Of a stretch of DNA of 64,000 nt, positions 32,292 to 41,782 are shown one piece after another; the first letter of the stretch is position 1; the number at the start of each line of letters is the position of its first letter. The notes under the pieces are model-generated. The model ran no database searches. It saw nothing but the letters and a program-made list of their open reading frames with translations, and had not been told where the DNA came from. The position numbers and the translations under genes are program-made. The DNA comes from Verrucomicrobiota bacterium (GTDB lineage: Bacteria; Verrucomicrobiota; Verrucomicrobiia; Limisphaerales; J093): assembly GCA_029556615.1 (NCBI GenBank), contig JAKQDD010000002.1:62001-126000 (forward strand). The letters are read 5' to 3'.

Positions 32292-32415
32292 AGCCCTGGA
32301 GCTTGGGGTCCCACGCTAGGGCCGCCGTCACGAGCTTCGGGTAGGGGAGGGCGCGCTGCGGGTGGATGCCGGTCGCGCTGGCGACCACCTGCGCGCGACG
32401 TAGGGCGAGCGACAT
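32176..32415 (-). CDS. Small unknown protein overlapping convergent gene
   Basis: 79 residues from ATG 32415, GAGG about 15 nt upstream, 10 nt after the upstream stop. Composition is ordinary (LALRRAQVVASATGIHP). The C-terminal half is antisense to the Pro-rich tail of the plus gene, so one of the two ends may be shorter. Function unknown. Confidence 0.4.
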   Translation of the reverse strand: MSLALRRAQVVASATGIHPQRALPYPKLVTAALAWDPKLQGSRPPQDPLPEARPQEAQSLARRLAMAEETRTEQKYEST

Positions 32416-32425
32416 GCCCTCGATC

Positions 32426-33688
32426 CTACCTCATCCGGTCGTACTTCCTTCGGTTCCGACGCGTGACCTTGATGATCGCCTCCTGAAGCGCGAGCGCCGG
32501 GTGGGGGGGCGTGCTCTGACCGGGGCTGTGGTGCGAGGGCAGGTGGTAGCGGCCCGCGCGACCGAGGACCGCACGCACGAAGGCGAACTCACCAGCCCGC
32601 TGGGTGATGTACCGCACCTGCGCGCGGCTGAGCTTCTTGCGCATGAGCAGGTCGGCGTGCCCGTACAGCGTCACAGACCCTCCCGCTCCCTGGCTCTCGC
32701 CTCCGACGTAGGTGAGGACCGGGGCCCCGTAGCGCTCCCGGAACTTCTCACCCCCTTCCGTGACGCGTGCCAGCACCTCGTCCATGCCAGCAGGTCGGCT
32801 GAGGTCCGCCCAGGTGCGGCGCGCATCCCGGACGTACTCTCTGATCCCTACGGTCTTGCCGTCCGAGGCGTACCAGCTCTTGGGGACACGTAGCTGGAGG
32901 ATCGCGTCCCACACGTCCTGTCGGATCATCGCCTGCTTGACCGACAGGGTGTTGTCCCAGTAGTGGTGGATTTGGTGGAAGGTCGTCCCGACCTTCGGCC
33001 GCACCCGGATCTCCGCCTCGTTGTAGTCGTGGGGCCACAGGGCGGTCGCGTACTCGGTGAGTAGGGGGAGCACCTTCTCCAGGTGCTGGGCCGTCCCCTC
33101 CTGGCCAAGTCCAAACCCACCGAAGTACCGAATAGTCACCTCGCCGGGATTGAGACGGTCCACGATGTAACCGTTGGGTAAGTTCCAGTTCCCGTCGACG
33201 TTGAAGGCCACGGGCAGTCCAGCCTTCGTGATCGCCTCCTCGATTCTTCGTATCGTGGGGACGCCGGGTCCAGCTTCAGCGTCCCACGCTATCTTGTCCT
33301 CATGCGTGGGTTCCTTGCGCGTCCCCCGCCCGAAGCCGGCCCGCACCTCGACGCGCCCCTCCCACAGGGCACGGAGCAGGGCGTCAAAGTCCATGTCCCG
33401 TCGCACTGCCACGTCGTGACAGACGTTGGATCCCACGCCCTTCTCGACGACGTCCTGAGCGAGACCCTCCAGGATGACGTCGCGCAGCGGTCCCTCCTCG
33501 ACCTCCTCGATGCTCCCGTAGTCATTGTAGCGGGCCCGCAGCGGGAATGTGCGGGCGACCCAGGTGCCGTCCACACTGTGAGTGCAGCGTCGCGCGCTGG
33601 GGTTCTTGGTGACGAGGAAGAACATCACCGGGTCGTCGGCTCGGATCGGCAGCCCAGACACGCAGCAGGAGAGGTCAAAGCATCCCAT
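32426..33688 (-). CDS. Phage protein of the 'MGCF...C-x-S-x-LPI' type
   Basis: 420 residues from ATG 33688 (set by class-1 spacing; an ATG 27 nt upstream would overlap the promoter). Opens MGCFDLSCCVSGLPI, then DDPVMFFLVTKNP. The same layout (MGSF-x-T-x-C-x-x-S-x-x-x...PAVFIPLV) begins the gene at 44885. Long middle part with Trp/Tyr-rich helices. Known as uncharacterised proteins in large phages and bacteria. Confidence 0.6.
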   Translation of the reverse strand: MGCFDLSCCVSGLPIRADDPVMFFLVTKNPSARRCTHSVDGTWVARTFPLRARYNDYGSIEEVEEGPLRDVILEGLAQDVVEKGVGSNVCHDVAVRRDMDFDALLRALWEGRVEVRAGFGRGTRKEPTHEDKIAWDAEAGPGVPTIRRIEEAITKAGLPVAFNVDGNWNLPNGYIVDRLNPGEVTIRYFGGFGLGQEGTAQHLEKVLPLLTEYATALWPHDYNEAEIRVRPKVGTTFHQIHHYWDNTLSVKQAMIRQDVWDAILQLRVPKSWYASDGKTVGIREYVRDARRTWADLSRPAGMDEVLARVTEGGEKFRERYGAPVLTYVGGESQGAGGSVTLYGHADLLMRKKLSRAQVRYITQRAGEFAFVRAVLGRAGRYHLPSHHSPGQSTPPHPALALQEAIIKVTRRNRRKYDRMR

Positions 33689-33725
33689 GTGGGGGGGTGA
33701 TTCTGCGGACCGCATGCGGAGCTGA
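33689..33725 (-). promoter_or_regulatory. Class-1 promoter, divergent pair (left)
   Basis: Minus strand TCAGCTCC (33725-33718), 29 nt, ATG 33688. Five bases separate it from the oppositely oriented element at 33731. Confidence 0.7.
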
Positions 33726-33730
33726 GAAGG

Positions 33731-33767
33731 TCAGCTCCGTACGGTTGTTGATCCTCGACTACACGGT
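33731..33767 (+). promoter_or_regulatory. Class-1 promoter, divergent pair (right; consensus)
   Basis: TCAGCTCC 33731-33738, N18, GACTAC 33757-33762, N5, ATG 33768. Confidence 0.85.
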
Positions 33768-34007
33768 ATGAGCCGCAAACCCCAAGTCACCCCTGAGACT
33801 CCAAACCCTGAGGTTGCACGCATCCGGGAGCGCCTCCTCGACATCGAGTCCGAGATGGAGGCCGAGTCCGAGGCGCACAACGAGTCAGAGTCCACCGAGG
33901 AGTGGCCGACCGTCCAGTTCCAGCGCCTCGACAACGAGCTTCAGGCGCTGCGCAGGCGGCTCGCCAAGGTCGATCCCCCGCATCGTCGTGCCAAGGAGGC
34001 CGCATGA
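33768..34007 (+). CDS. Small acidic coiled-coil protein
   Basis: 79 residues. ARIRERLLDIESEMEAESEA and FQRLDNELQALRRRLAKVDP form two amphipathic helices separated by an acidic linker. Overlaps the next gene by ATGA. Possibly a dimeric adaptor; function unknown. Confidence 0.6.
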   Translation: MSRKPQVTPETPNPEVARIRERLLDIESEMEAESEAHNESESTEEWPTVQFQRLDNELQALRRRLAKVDPPHRRAKEAA

Positions 34008-34234
34008 GGAACAAGCAGCAGGTAGAAGTATTCAGCCAGAGCTTCGACGAGCGCGGACGCGGCAACTTCGACGCCGGAGAGCGCCTCGCGAAGTGGGTGG
34101 AGGAGAACCCCCACATGCGGGTCGTCTCCATCGCTGGAGATGGCTACCAGATCATCGCGGTCGTCGAGCCCTGCGGGGCCGCTCCGTCGACCGACTCCAT
34201 ATGCCCGGCGTGCCCCCTAGCGTCCAGGCTGTAA
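34004..34234 (+). CDS. Small unknown protein
   Basis: 76 residues with AAGGAGG 5 nt before the ATG. FDAGERLAKWVEENPHMRVV and IAGDGYQIIAVVEPCG look like a small alpha/beta unit; ICPACP near the end is a Cys pair. Converges on the spike gene one base from its stop. Confidence 0.6.
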   Translation: MRNKQQVEVFSQSFDERGRGNFDAGERLAKWVEENPHMRVVSIAGDGYQIIAVVEPCGAAPSTDSICPACPLASRL

Positions 34235-34235
34235 G

Positions 34236-36503
34236 CTACCCCTTCGGGGGGCCGATCAGGTGGAAGGGCGACCCCATCCCCCAGGTGGCGAACGGGAGGC
34301 CCGTCAGCGGGTCGTTAGACCCCGCCGATATGATCGGGCCAAGCTCGTTCTTCTGCACCTGCGCCCCGAGGTAGACCGACTGCGCACCGGACACCGTGAC
34401 GGCTCCGGCGCTCGTGACGAGCTCGGCGCTCACGGTGCCGCGCAGCGATATGGGCCCCGTCTTGGCGTCGAGCGTCACGACCCCCACCGCTGCCTCTCCG
34501 CGTAGCCCCGTCGAGTCCATGTCGATCTTTGTCTGGACCGCGCGCAGGTGGATGGCCCCAAGCTCCGTCTGGTAGGTCATGGACCCCACCTGGATGGTCG
34601 TGGTGTGGGACCCGAGCTTGAAGGTCTCCTCCCGGTCTCCCGTCTCGTAGGTGACCTTCTCGCACGTCTGGCCGGGTAGCGCGGGCTTGTAGGTCCGCGT
34701 GTGGAGCGGTCCCTTGTTGCCCCCATGAAGCTCCTCGCGTCGCGTCGAGTAGTAGGCGGCCCCGATCGAGCAGCTCGTCGATAGCCGCCCGCCCGCCTCG
34801 ATGTTGACGTCCTGAGTCGCCGACGCTTGGACCGAGTCCCCGACGAGCTTCACCGTGACCGCCCGCACCTGCGCGGTGTCGGCCGCTCGCAGCAGCGCGT
34901 TCCCCGCAACGGCCTCCAGTCGGATCGACGGCCCGTCCTGCACCATGCCGGGTCCGCTCCCCTGAAGTACGACGGGGCCTCGATCGGACGCCAGCAGGAC
35001 TCCCCGTGCACCGCGGTCTCGCATCGTTGCTCCGAGCTCCGCCTCGACCTGAAGGTCACCTCCGAAGCTCACCTGCCCGCGTCCAGCCGCCACGACGTCG
35101 AGGGCCGCGTCCTCGACAGTGCCGGCCAGCGACACGCGCGCGCGACCCCCGCGGTCGATCCCCACGAAGCACGGGGGCGCATCCTCGGTCGTGGGGTCCA
35201 CCTCCAACAGGAAGGCCGCGAAGTCCTCTGGGCTCCCACCGGCCTCGACCCGCGGGTCCGGAACCCCCTGAGTTCTAGTGCGGGGACGAAGGGGCCGCCC
35301 GTAGCTGTCTGGAGCCCCCCATGGGTCATTTCCCACCGCGGTGCCCAGTGCCAGGCGCACGGTCGGCCGCTCCGGAGGGGCCTCTCCCTGGGGGGTGGGC
35401 AGGCGCTCTGCGTCGATTCCGTCCGTCACCTCCGTCGTGGGGATCTGCGGTCGGGCCTCGAACGCCGCCTCAATGCGCCACTCAGCGAAGTGCAGGTCCT
35501 CCGGACCCGGCTCGCCCGGGCGCGCGGGGACGAGCCTGTACCTCCGGCCCCCCGCCACGCGGGTAGCGGGGTCCGCTACCGCTTCCGCGCTCGCCTCCGA
35601 CAGCTTCCCGTTCTCGTCTCCCCAACCGGCCCGCACCCACACCTGGTAGGGGTCCAGGTCGTCGGGCACGCGCTCCAGCGGCTGCCCCGTGGCCCCAGGT
35701 CCCCGGTCCAGCTCGACCGCCGGCACGAGCTCGTCCTCCGCGTGGCCGCGTCGGTCGGCCTCGGGCAGGTCGCGGGCCACCACACCGAACGGGGGCAGGA
35801 GGGCGTCCCTGCGCACCGGGCCGGCGTAGACACGCACGCCGGCCGCGGCCTCATGGATGGTGACGCCGCGCGCGACCACGGAGTCGTCGTCGCCGCGCGC
35901 GGTCACCTCGCTCCCTCCCTGCGCGACCGCGCGAACCCCCGACCCCACGAGGAGGTCAGCGCCCGCGGCGGAGCTCCCCGCGATGTCTCCCGGGTTCAAC
36001 CCGAGGAACCGGTACCGCGCGGGGGCGTCCGGACCGAGCACGCCGCGCACGGTCTCGTCGTCGAGGTCCGCGTCGTCCGCGGAGAGCATCGAGGACCGCG
36101 CCCCGAGCAGCCCGAGGGGCACGCCAGGGACCACCCACCCCACGATGACGGGCGTCCGCGCGCGTGGGGCCAGCGACTCCTGCGGGATCCAGCCGACCAC
36201 CGCATAGTCTCCCACCTCGGGGAGACCGCCGAGCAGGTGGCGGCGACCCGCCATCGGCATGGGGACCGCCACGGGCATCTTGGGCTGGTCGTCCGGCGCC
36301 CCCAGCACGACCCGCAGGGTCACCTGGAGCGTCGCGGGGTCGACCGCTAGCACTCGCGCGACCCCCAACCCCCACAGGTTGCCGGGGTCGCGCCTCCGGT
36401 TACGCTCCCGCAGCGTCGCAGGATCCCGCAGGATCTCGGCGCGCGACAGGGCCGTCATCTCTTCGGCCGGGAGCCGGCCACCGCTCGTAGCAGAACCTCT
36501 CAT
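34236..36503 (-). CDS. gp5/gpV-like baseplate spike protein
   Basis: 755 residues. Residues ~45-130 form an OB-fold-like start (WGLGVARVLAVDPATLQVTL ... GDYAVVGWIP ... PVIVGWV), as in gp5/gpV and VgrG proteins. A long variable middle follows. From ~560 on, short Thr/Val/Gly strands (TVKLVGDSVQASATQDVNIE, TTTIQVGSMTYQTELGAI) build the trimeric beta-helix needle. The protein is the central membrane-piercing spike. Located between hub and J-like genes as expected. Confidence 0.75.
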   Translation of the reverse strand: MRGSATSGGRLPAEEMTALSRAEILRDPATLRERNRRRDPGNLWGLGVARVLAVDPATLQVTLRVVLGAPDDQPKMPVAVPMPMAGRRHLLGGLPEVGDYAVVGWIPQESLAPRARTPVIVGWVVPGVPLGLLGARSSMLSADDADLDDETVRGVLGPDAPARYRFLGLNPGDIAGSSAAGADLLVGSGVRAVAQGGSEVTARGDDDSVVARGVTIHEAAAGVRVYAGPVRRDALLPPFGVVARDLPEADRRGHAEDELVPAVELDRGPGATGQPLERVPDDLDPYQVWVRAGWGDENGKLSEASAEAVADPATRVAGGRRYRLVPARPGEPGPEDLHFAEWRIEAAFEARPQIPTTEVTDGIDAERLPTPQGEAPPERPTVRLALGTAVGNDPWGAPDSYGRPLRPRTRTQGVPDPRVEAGGSPEDFAAFLLEVDPTTEDAPPCFVGIDRGGRARVSLAGTVEDAALDVVAAGRGQVSFGGDLQVEAELGATMRDRGARGVLLASDRGPVVLQGSGPGMVQDGPSIRLEAVAGNALLRAADTAQVRAVTVKLVGDSVQASATQDVNIEAGGRLSTSCSIGAAYYSTRREELHGGNKGPLHTRTYKPALPGQTCEKVTYETGDREETFKLGSHTTTIQVGSMTYQTELGAIHLRAVQTKIDMDSTGLRGEAAVGVVTLDAKTGPISLRGTVSAELVTSAGAVTVSGAQSVYLGAQVQKNELGPIISAGSNDPLTGLPFATWGMGSPFHLIGPPKG

Positions 36504-36515
36504 GCGGTAAGCATA
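36504..36515 (-). promoter_or_regulatory. Class-2 leaderless -10 element
   Basis: Minus strand TATGCT (36515-36510), 6 nt, ATG 36503. TTGAAT at 36541-36536, 20 nt further up, is a poor-spacing -35 candidate. Confidence 0.55.
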
Positions 36516-36604
36516 CCGGGTATGAGGGTTCCATTATTCAAGAGGAGATGAACCTCATATCTGCATGTGAACGGGTCGCAGCGTCAGCCTGTTTAGGAGC
36601 TGGC

Positions 36605-37024
36605 CTACCCCACCAGGTGGTAGCGGGGCAGGCGCTCGCGTACGAGACGCGCACCCTCGCGTACAAGGTCCGTTCGGATGTCGTCACGTGGCTTTCCCGC
36701 GAGGTAGGGGTCGTCGAGCGGGAGCCCTACCTCGACGAGCTGGACAGGAGGGTACTGACCAATCGCGTAGGGGTCGAGGATGTGGCGGTTCCGTCCCAGC
36801 CGGCGCAGCACGATCCACGAGTGCTCGTGGAGCGCGTGAGTGCGCTCGCTCCCGTAGAGGCCGTCCTCTACCTCTCCGGAGCCGAGGACCTCCTGCACGA
36901 TGCGGGCGAGCTCGTGGCAGCGGATCCTCCCGTCTTCGGGAAGGACCTCGACGACGCGCTGGGCGAGGTCGTACGTGCGCATATCCTCTGCGCGAAACAC
37001 GTAGCAAGCCGCGTAGCCCTTCAT
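36605..37024 (-). CDS. Unknown protein in baseplate operon
   Basis: 139 residues. VFRAEDMRTYDLAQRVVEVL and HELARIVQEVLGSGEVEDGL are helical; the rest is mixed. Eight nt downstream of the hub gene's stop. The 101-nt gap after it holds only the spike promoter. Function unknown, possibly an assembly factor. Confidence 0.6.
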   Translation of the reverse strand: MKGYAACYVFRAEDMRTYDLAQRVVEVLPEDGRIRCHELARIVQEVLGSGEVEDGLYGSERTHALHEHSWIVLRRLGRNRHILDPYAIGQYPPVQLVEVGLPLDDPYLAGKPRDDIRTDLVREGARLVRERLPRYHLVG

Positions 37025-37032
37025 GACCCCGT

Positions 37033-40000
37033 CTACCCCACGGGTCCCCTGCGCGAGCTGTCAGGGTCGCCGAAGCCCGAGAACGCAGCCTCAAGCTGCC
37101 GAGCCGCCTGGTCAACCTGCGCGACTGTGCTCGACGACCCTGCGGGACGCACGCCTGGCCCGGCCCCACGCACGGCGTCCTGCCGCTGCCGCCACTGGGG
37201 TGCGACTTGGTCGGCGCGCTGCACGAGCGCCTCCGTCACGCTGCCTGGGTCACCGAGCAGGTCCTCGTCCACCACTTCGCCTGGCGGGGACACCTTGCAC
37301 ACGCAGCCCGTGTCGAGAGGACGTCCGGGGTCGAGCGCCATGTCCCCGAGCTCCGTCGGGGTGTTGCCCGCAGGCAACTTGTGGACGCCCTCCCGACCAT
37401 TGGCGACCCAGTTGAGGAGGTCGACCTCCAGCTGGTCGGTGTCCTTCTTCTTCCGCAGGAGGCCGAGCTCTAGGAGGTCGTCGTCCTGGAGGTTCTCGCG
37501 GAGCGTCCGCGCGACCTTCTCAGATAGCTCGGCGCTGGGCTTGCGGTTGGTAACGACCTCGTCGAGTACCTGGTCCACCGTCGTCCGGCTGAGCAGCGAC
37601 AGGGGGTCCTGCTTCCGCAGGTCAGACCACGCCCCACCCGCACCAGGCTGGACGCCTCGTCCGTATCGGTAGGCCCCGATAACCTGGTAGCCCCCCTCGT
37701 CGGATACAGGGAACACCGGTGCCTGTACCTGGACCTCCTTCCTCTTGGTTTCCTTGACCTCGCGCCGGTCCTGGGAGGTCACGGAGACGCGGAGGCGGCC
37801 CGCAAGGCTTCCCCAGAAGGTGTCGATCGCCTTTCGACTCACATCCGGGCCGTTGGCCCCTGTGACCGCGCGCTCCCATGCCGAGGCGTTCGCCTCCACC
37901 TGAAACCGCATCGAGTCGGCCAGGCTCGCGCACGCCGCCTCCACCCAATCAGGGGTTCCCAGGGGTCCAAGCGGAGCGTCTGTCCGCGCGGTCTGTCCCC
38001 TCGCGATGACCTCCGCGGGGAGCGTCGGAACCCCCGTACGGGGCAGGTCGAGAGCTACAGCCGCCCGCGCAGCCGCCTCCGCGATGGGGACCGCCACAGC
38101 CGCCTCCGCCCAGGGAGTCGCCATCACGTCCTTCAGGACAGATGAGGCGGATATGCCCGCGTCCCGCGCGGCCCCAAGGAACCGGCTCAGCGCATCGGAA
38201 CGCACCTCTCGCAGGATGCCCGTTCGGTTCGTCCACCCCTCGCTCTCCCGCACGGGCAGGTCGTAACGGATGGAGACCGGAGCGAGACGCACCTCCTGCA
38301 CGTGGTGCGACGGGATCACCTCTCCTCGCGGGGCTGTCGTCTTGCTCGTGAGCACCCGCACACCGCGCTGCGGGCGCACCTTCGCCACCTTGACGAGGTC
38401 GAGCCGCTCAGCGGTTTCCGCGGGCAGCAAGCCCCGCGTCGTCTCACCCACGTAGGCTGGGTCCACAGGCTCGGGCACCGTCTCGACGTCGGTCGTCCCC
38501 CCCGATTGCCGGAGCAGCACGATCGACGGAGGAGCCTGCTCGCTCGGGTCGGGGTGTGAGGCGGAGTAGTAGCGGTACCGCCCCGGCACCTCGTCCGACA
38601 GGAAGGCCGCCTTGCGGTCCCCGAGGATGCGCAGCAGGTCCGCAGTGCGCCGGGCCTTCTCGTCCTCAGGACCCGTGGGGGCAGAGCCTGGACCTCCCAG
38701 CCGTTCTAGCACCCGCACAAGGATGCCCGCCTCGGCCGCCTCTTGGGAGGAAAGGCTCGCGGACGAGTCTAGCCCCCGGAGCTGCTCGCGGAGCTTGGCA
38801 GCCTCGTCGCGCTTCTTCTGCGCCGCCTTCCCGCCGGTGGGGTCCGAACCTGCTGACTCGGCCTCCCGCAGCTTGGCCTCCAGCTTGGCGCGCTCCTTCT
38901 GCGTCGCCTTCCTGGACCGCGCGATCACCGACGCGGACTTGAGCACGTCCACTCCACCGGGCCCGGCCCCACTGCCCGCCGCCAGACGGACGGGCCTAGA
39001 CCCTCCCCGATCATCTGGGATGTCCGCCTCGTAGGTCCCGTTACCCAACCGGCGGATGATGCGCTGGTCCGCCGCCGTCTCCAGCAGCGCGCGCAGGACC
39101 GCCGGGTTGTCGATGTTGTCGAAGCCCACGCCGGCTCGCAGGTACACGGGGTCGAGACGCGTGGGGTCGAGCGCGAGGATGACGTTCGGGAACCCGACCT
39201 CACGGAGCGCCCCGTCATCGGTGCGTGCGACCACCGACCGGGGGGGATTCGACGGGTTCCCCAGGGTCACCGCCTGGATCCCGCGCGCCTCTCCTCCAAC
39301 TACGCCCGGAGGCCGAAAGGGCTCGCGACGCGCGACCATCTGGAGGGTCGTCTGGGCGTTGCCCCCCTGCGAGTAGCTGTGCGTGATGCCCGTCACGTAG
39401 TAGAAGCAGTCGCGCGACCGCACGTAGACCGGGTAGCCTGGCCGCAGCTCTGGGCGCAGCGGGATCGTGACGGTGGCCGTCGAGGTGAGGGCGTTCGACT
39501 CATCGACCTTGGACGCCGCCAGGTAGAAGGCGGTCGTCGGGTTGGTGACGGAGGCCGACTCGATCTCCAGGGGCCTCCACCCGAACTGAGCGACGAGGCG
39601 GTAGTCGACGTACTGCCCCTCGATCCCCCAGACGCCCTCGGTCCCCGTCCCGGAGAGGTTCTCGAACCGAGAGCCTCGAACTCGCGCGTACGTGACCGGG
39701 GGCTCCTTCTCGTCGGCGTTCCACGACAGGATCTCGTGGGGCTCGATGCGGTAGGCCCGCAGCGGGCTCGTGTCCATGTTGTACATCTTCGGCTTGAAGA
39801 CGAAGTCACCGTCGACGTCCTGGAAGAACTCAAAGCCCGTCACCTCGCAGACCTTCTGCGCGACGTCCATCTTGGTCTCGTAGGCCGACTCGAAGTACTG
39901 GAACTGCCCCCACTCGCCGAGGTTGGAGACGAACGCCTGCATCTCGGCGAGGTTGAACTCCAGGGGAGCGCCCTTGGAGGAGGTCCGCAGCGTGTCGCTG

Positions 40001-41703
40001 TCGGGGCGCAGCAGGTTCAGGGTGTATGCCTGGTCGAGGATCCCCGTCCCCTTGTTGCCCCGAAGCAGTGGAGAGGGGTTCTTCTCGCGCTGCGCGCGCA
40101 GCAGGTCGTCGGTGGGGGTGCGGGCGAGGAACGCCGACTGGAGTGCAGTGAGGAGCTGCCCAGTCGCCGCGTGCATGCGGAGCTTGACCTCCTTGGAGGA
40201 GAAGCGCGCCGTCCAGTAGTCGCGCAGGAACTTGTACGTCTGTCCCCCGTCCGTCCGTGCGTCGCGGTTGGTCTTCTGGGTGAGCGCCCACTCGACGCCG
40301 GCCGCCGCGCCCACCTCGTCGTAGTGCAGCTCGTAGAGGATCTGGTACGGGTGCCTCCCCACCAGGTTGTGCCCGAGGTCAGAGGTCTTGAGTCCCGACC
40401 CGCTCGGGCGCACCCCGAACACGGACGCGTTGGAGCTCACCACCTGGTACTGCCAAAAATGCAGCAGGCTTGCGCACTGGACCGAGAGGGTCACCGCGCC
40501 CTCACTCCGCCCCTCTCCGATGTTGGTCACGACGCCTCGAAAGACCGGATAGTACGGGTAGGCCGCGAGGTCCTCCGTACCGGCCCGACCCCCCTCCCGG
40601 GACAGGGTCACGTCATCGCGAGGTGGTTCGACTCGCGCGGGTGATGGGGGGTTGTCGGGCGGTCGCTTGGGCGGGAGGGTCACCGTACTGCCCTGCTGGG
40701 CGGCCTGGACCGCTCGGTCGTATGCCTCGTCAGGGTCGTAGCCGCGCGAGCGAATCGCCCCGTAGAGCACCTCGAACGACCCGTCCGCCTTGTTGCCCGA
40801 CAGTTGGGCGTGCGAGATGATGCCTGGCTGGTTCGCCTGGTCCGACGAGATGCTCGTCATGCGGAACGAGTCACCCCGCTCCGCTGGGAATGAGACGGGC
40901 ACGTTGTTGCGTCGCGCGATGTCCTGCGTGAGCCTCCACGTCGACTCCGTCTGCTCACGAGGGGGCACCGCATAGCTCCCCTTGTCCATCCAGGGCGCGC
41001 GGATGACCTGCTGGCCGGGACGCGCGTCCCGGCCGTAGTCGGGATTGGACACCTCGATCCCCACCGAGCGGGCATTGTGCGCGCCCGCGTGGGACGCCAC
41101 GCGACTCTCCGGCACGAGTCGCGCGACCGACCCGTCCGCGTCGACCGTGTAGTGGGCGGACAGGTGCCGGTGCCCCAGGGCCGCTTCGGTCTCCGCCGAG
41201 CTCCTCGTGTCGGACTCGTGAACCACCACCTGGGTGATCGCCTGGTTGCGCGGCCGGCTGCCTAGCTTGCTCTTCTTCGTCTTGTCCTCGACCTCCACGG
41301 TGGAGGGCGCGTCCGGCGCGGGCGTGAGCGCGGAGGCTTGCGCGGCGGCCACCGTGCGCTCTGGAGGATCGAGGTCTGGGAAGAGCCCGGTGGCGGGGAA
41401 GTAGCCCCGCATGAAGACCTCCACCTCAGCCCCCACGGGTATGACCCGTGATGCCTGGTACCAGGCGAGCGTCGCGGGGAGCGACAGCGTGAAGGTCGCG
41501 CTGGTCCCGCCAGGCTCGGTCCCAGCCTCCACGGTCGTCTCGATCACGTAGCGGTTCACGTCGATCCGAGACCCGCAACGGGCGCACGACAGGAGCGACC
41601 ACCCACCGTTGATCCGCACCACGGTGTCCGGGGCCACGTCAACGGTGGGGTATCCCCCTTCCTTCCAGGTCCCCGCGTACGGTCGGTTCGATGTTGCGCT
41701 CAT
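37033..41703 (-). CDS. Baseplate hub protein with inserted N-acetylmuramoyl-L-alanine amidase domain
   Basis: 1556 residues. Residues ~1-130 and again ~390-870 resemble gp27/gpD-type hub barrels (VIPVGAEVEVFMRGYF; then FRGVVTNIGEGRSEGAVTLS, ILSWNADEKEPPVTYARVRG, GYPVYVRSRDCFYYVTGITH). Between them, ~155-300 is an Amidase_2 domain: QVVVHESDTRSS, GHRHLSAHYTVDADG, VASHAGAHNARSVGIEVSN, with zinc-ligand His positions. It would cleave the peptidoglycan stem from MurNAc during injection. The C-terminal ~680 residues are of unknown fold. Opposite-strand neighbours start 80 nt upstream. Confidence 0.8.
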   Translation of the reverse strand: MSATSNRPYAGTWKEGGYPTVDVAPDTVVRINGGWSLLSCARCGSRIDVNRYVIETTVEAGTEPGGTSATFTLSLPATLAWYQASRVIPVGAEVEVFMRGYFPATGLFPDLDPPERTVAAAQASALTPAPDAPSTVEVEDKTKKSKLGSRPRNQAITQVVVHESDTRSSAETEAALGHRHLSAHYTVDADGSVARLVPESRVASHAGAHNARSVGIEVSNPDYGRDARPGQQVIRAPWMDKGSYAVPPREQTESTWRLTQDIARRNNVPVSFPAERGDSFRMTSISSDQANQPGIISHAQLSGNKADGSFEVLYGAIRSRGYDPDEAYDRAVQAAQQGSTVTLPPKRPPDNPPSPARVEPPRDDVTLSREGGRAGTEDLAAYPYYPVFRGVVTNIGEGRSEGAVTLSVQCASLLHFWQYQVVSSNASVFGVRPSGSGLKTSDLGHNLVGRHPYQILYELHYDEVGAAAGVEWALTQKTNRDARTDGGQTYKFLRDYWTARFSSKEVKLRMHAATGQLLTALQSAFLARTPTDDLLRAQREKNPSPLLRGNKGTGILDQAYTLNLLRPDSDTLRTSSKGAPLEFNLAEMQAFVSNLGEWGQFQYFESAYETKMDVAQKVCEVTGFEFFQDVDGDFVFKPKMYNMDTSPLRAYRIEPHEILSWNADEKEPPVTYARVRGSRFENLSGTGTEGVWGIEGQYVDYRLVAQFGWRPLEIESASVTNPTTAFYLAASKVDESNALTSTATVTIPLRPELRPGYPVYVRSRDCFYYVTGITHSYSQGGNAQTTLQMVARREPFRPPGVVGGEARGIQAVTLGNPSNPPRSVVARTDDGALREVGFPNVILALDPTRLDPVYLRAGVGFDNIDNPAVLRALLETAADQRIIRRLGNGTYEADIPDDRGGSRPVRLAAGSGAGPGGVDVLKSASVIARSRKATQKERAKLEAKLREAESAGSDPTGGKAAQKKRDEAAKLREQLRGLDSSASLSSQEAAEAGILVRVLERLGGPGSAPTGPEDEKARRTADLLRILGDRKAAFLSDEVPGRYRYYSASHPDPSEQAPPSIVLLRQSGGTTDVETVPEPVDPAYVGETTRGLLPAETAERLDLVKVAKVRPQRGVRVLTSKTTAPRGEVIPSHHVQEVRLAPVSIRYDLPVRESEGWTNRTGILREVRSDALSRFLGAARDAGISASSVLKDVMATPWAEAAVAVPIAEAAARAAVALDLPRTGVPTLPAEVIARGQTARTDAPLGPLGTPDWVEAACASLADSMRFQVEANASAWERAVTGANGPDVSRKAIDTFWGSLAGRLRVSVTSQDRREVKETKRKEVQVQAPVFPVSDEGGYQVIGAYRYGRGVQPGAGGAWSDLRKQDPLSLLSRTTVDQVLDEVVTNRKPSAELSEKVARTLRENLQDDDLLELGLLRKKKDTDQLEVDLLNWVANGREGVHKLPAGNTPTELGDMALDPGRPLDTGCVCKVSPPGEVVDEDLLGDPGSVTEALVQRADQVAPQWRQRQDAVRGAGPGVRPAGSSSTVAQVDQAARQLEAAFSGFGDPDSSRRGPVG

Positions 41704-41715
41704 CGGCGTACCATA
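41704..41715 (-). promoter_or_regulatory. Class-2 leaderless -10 element
   Basis: Minus strand TATGGT (41715-41710), 6 nt, ATG 41703; no -35 match. Confidence 0.5.
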
Positions 41716-41745
41716 CCGCGGGGTAACGTGATTCCTGGCGGGGAG

Positions 41746-41782
41746 TCAGCTCTGAGACCCAACACGCCCCGTAGGTCCGCAC
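41746..41782 (+). promoter_or_regulatory. Class-1 promoter variant
   Basis: TCAGCTCT 41746-41753, N18, TAGGTC 41772-41777, N5, ATG 41783. Confidence 0.7.

Noticed and set aside
34236..34255. CCCC-TTCG-GGGG hairpin at the convergent stop codons as a terminator.
   Set aside because: Short stem, no U-run, and fully inside the spike coding end; kept only as a note.
36548..37672. Plus-strand open frame with AGAGGAG right before its ATG.
   Set aside because: Zero spacing to the ATG and overlap with two coherent minus-strand genes; the AT-rich patch is better read as the spike promoter.
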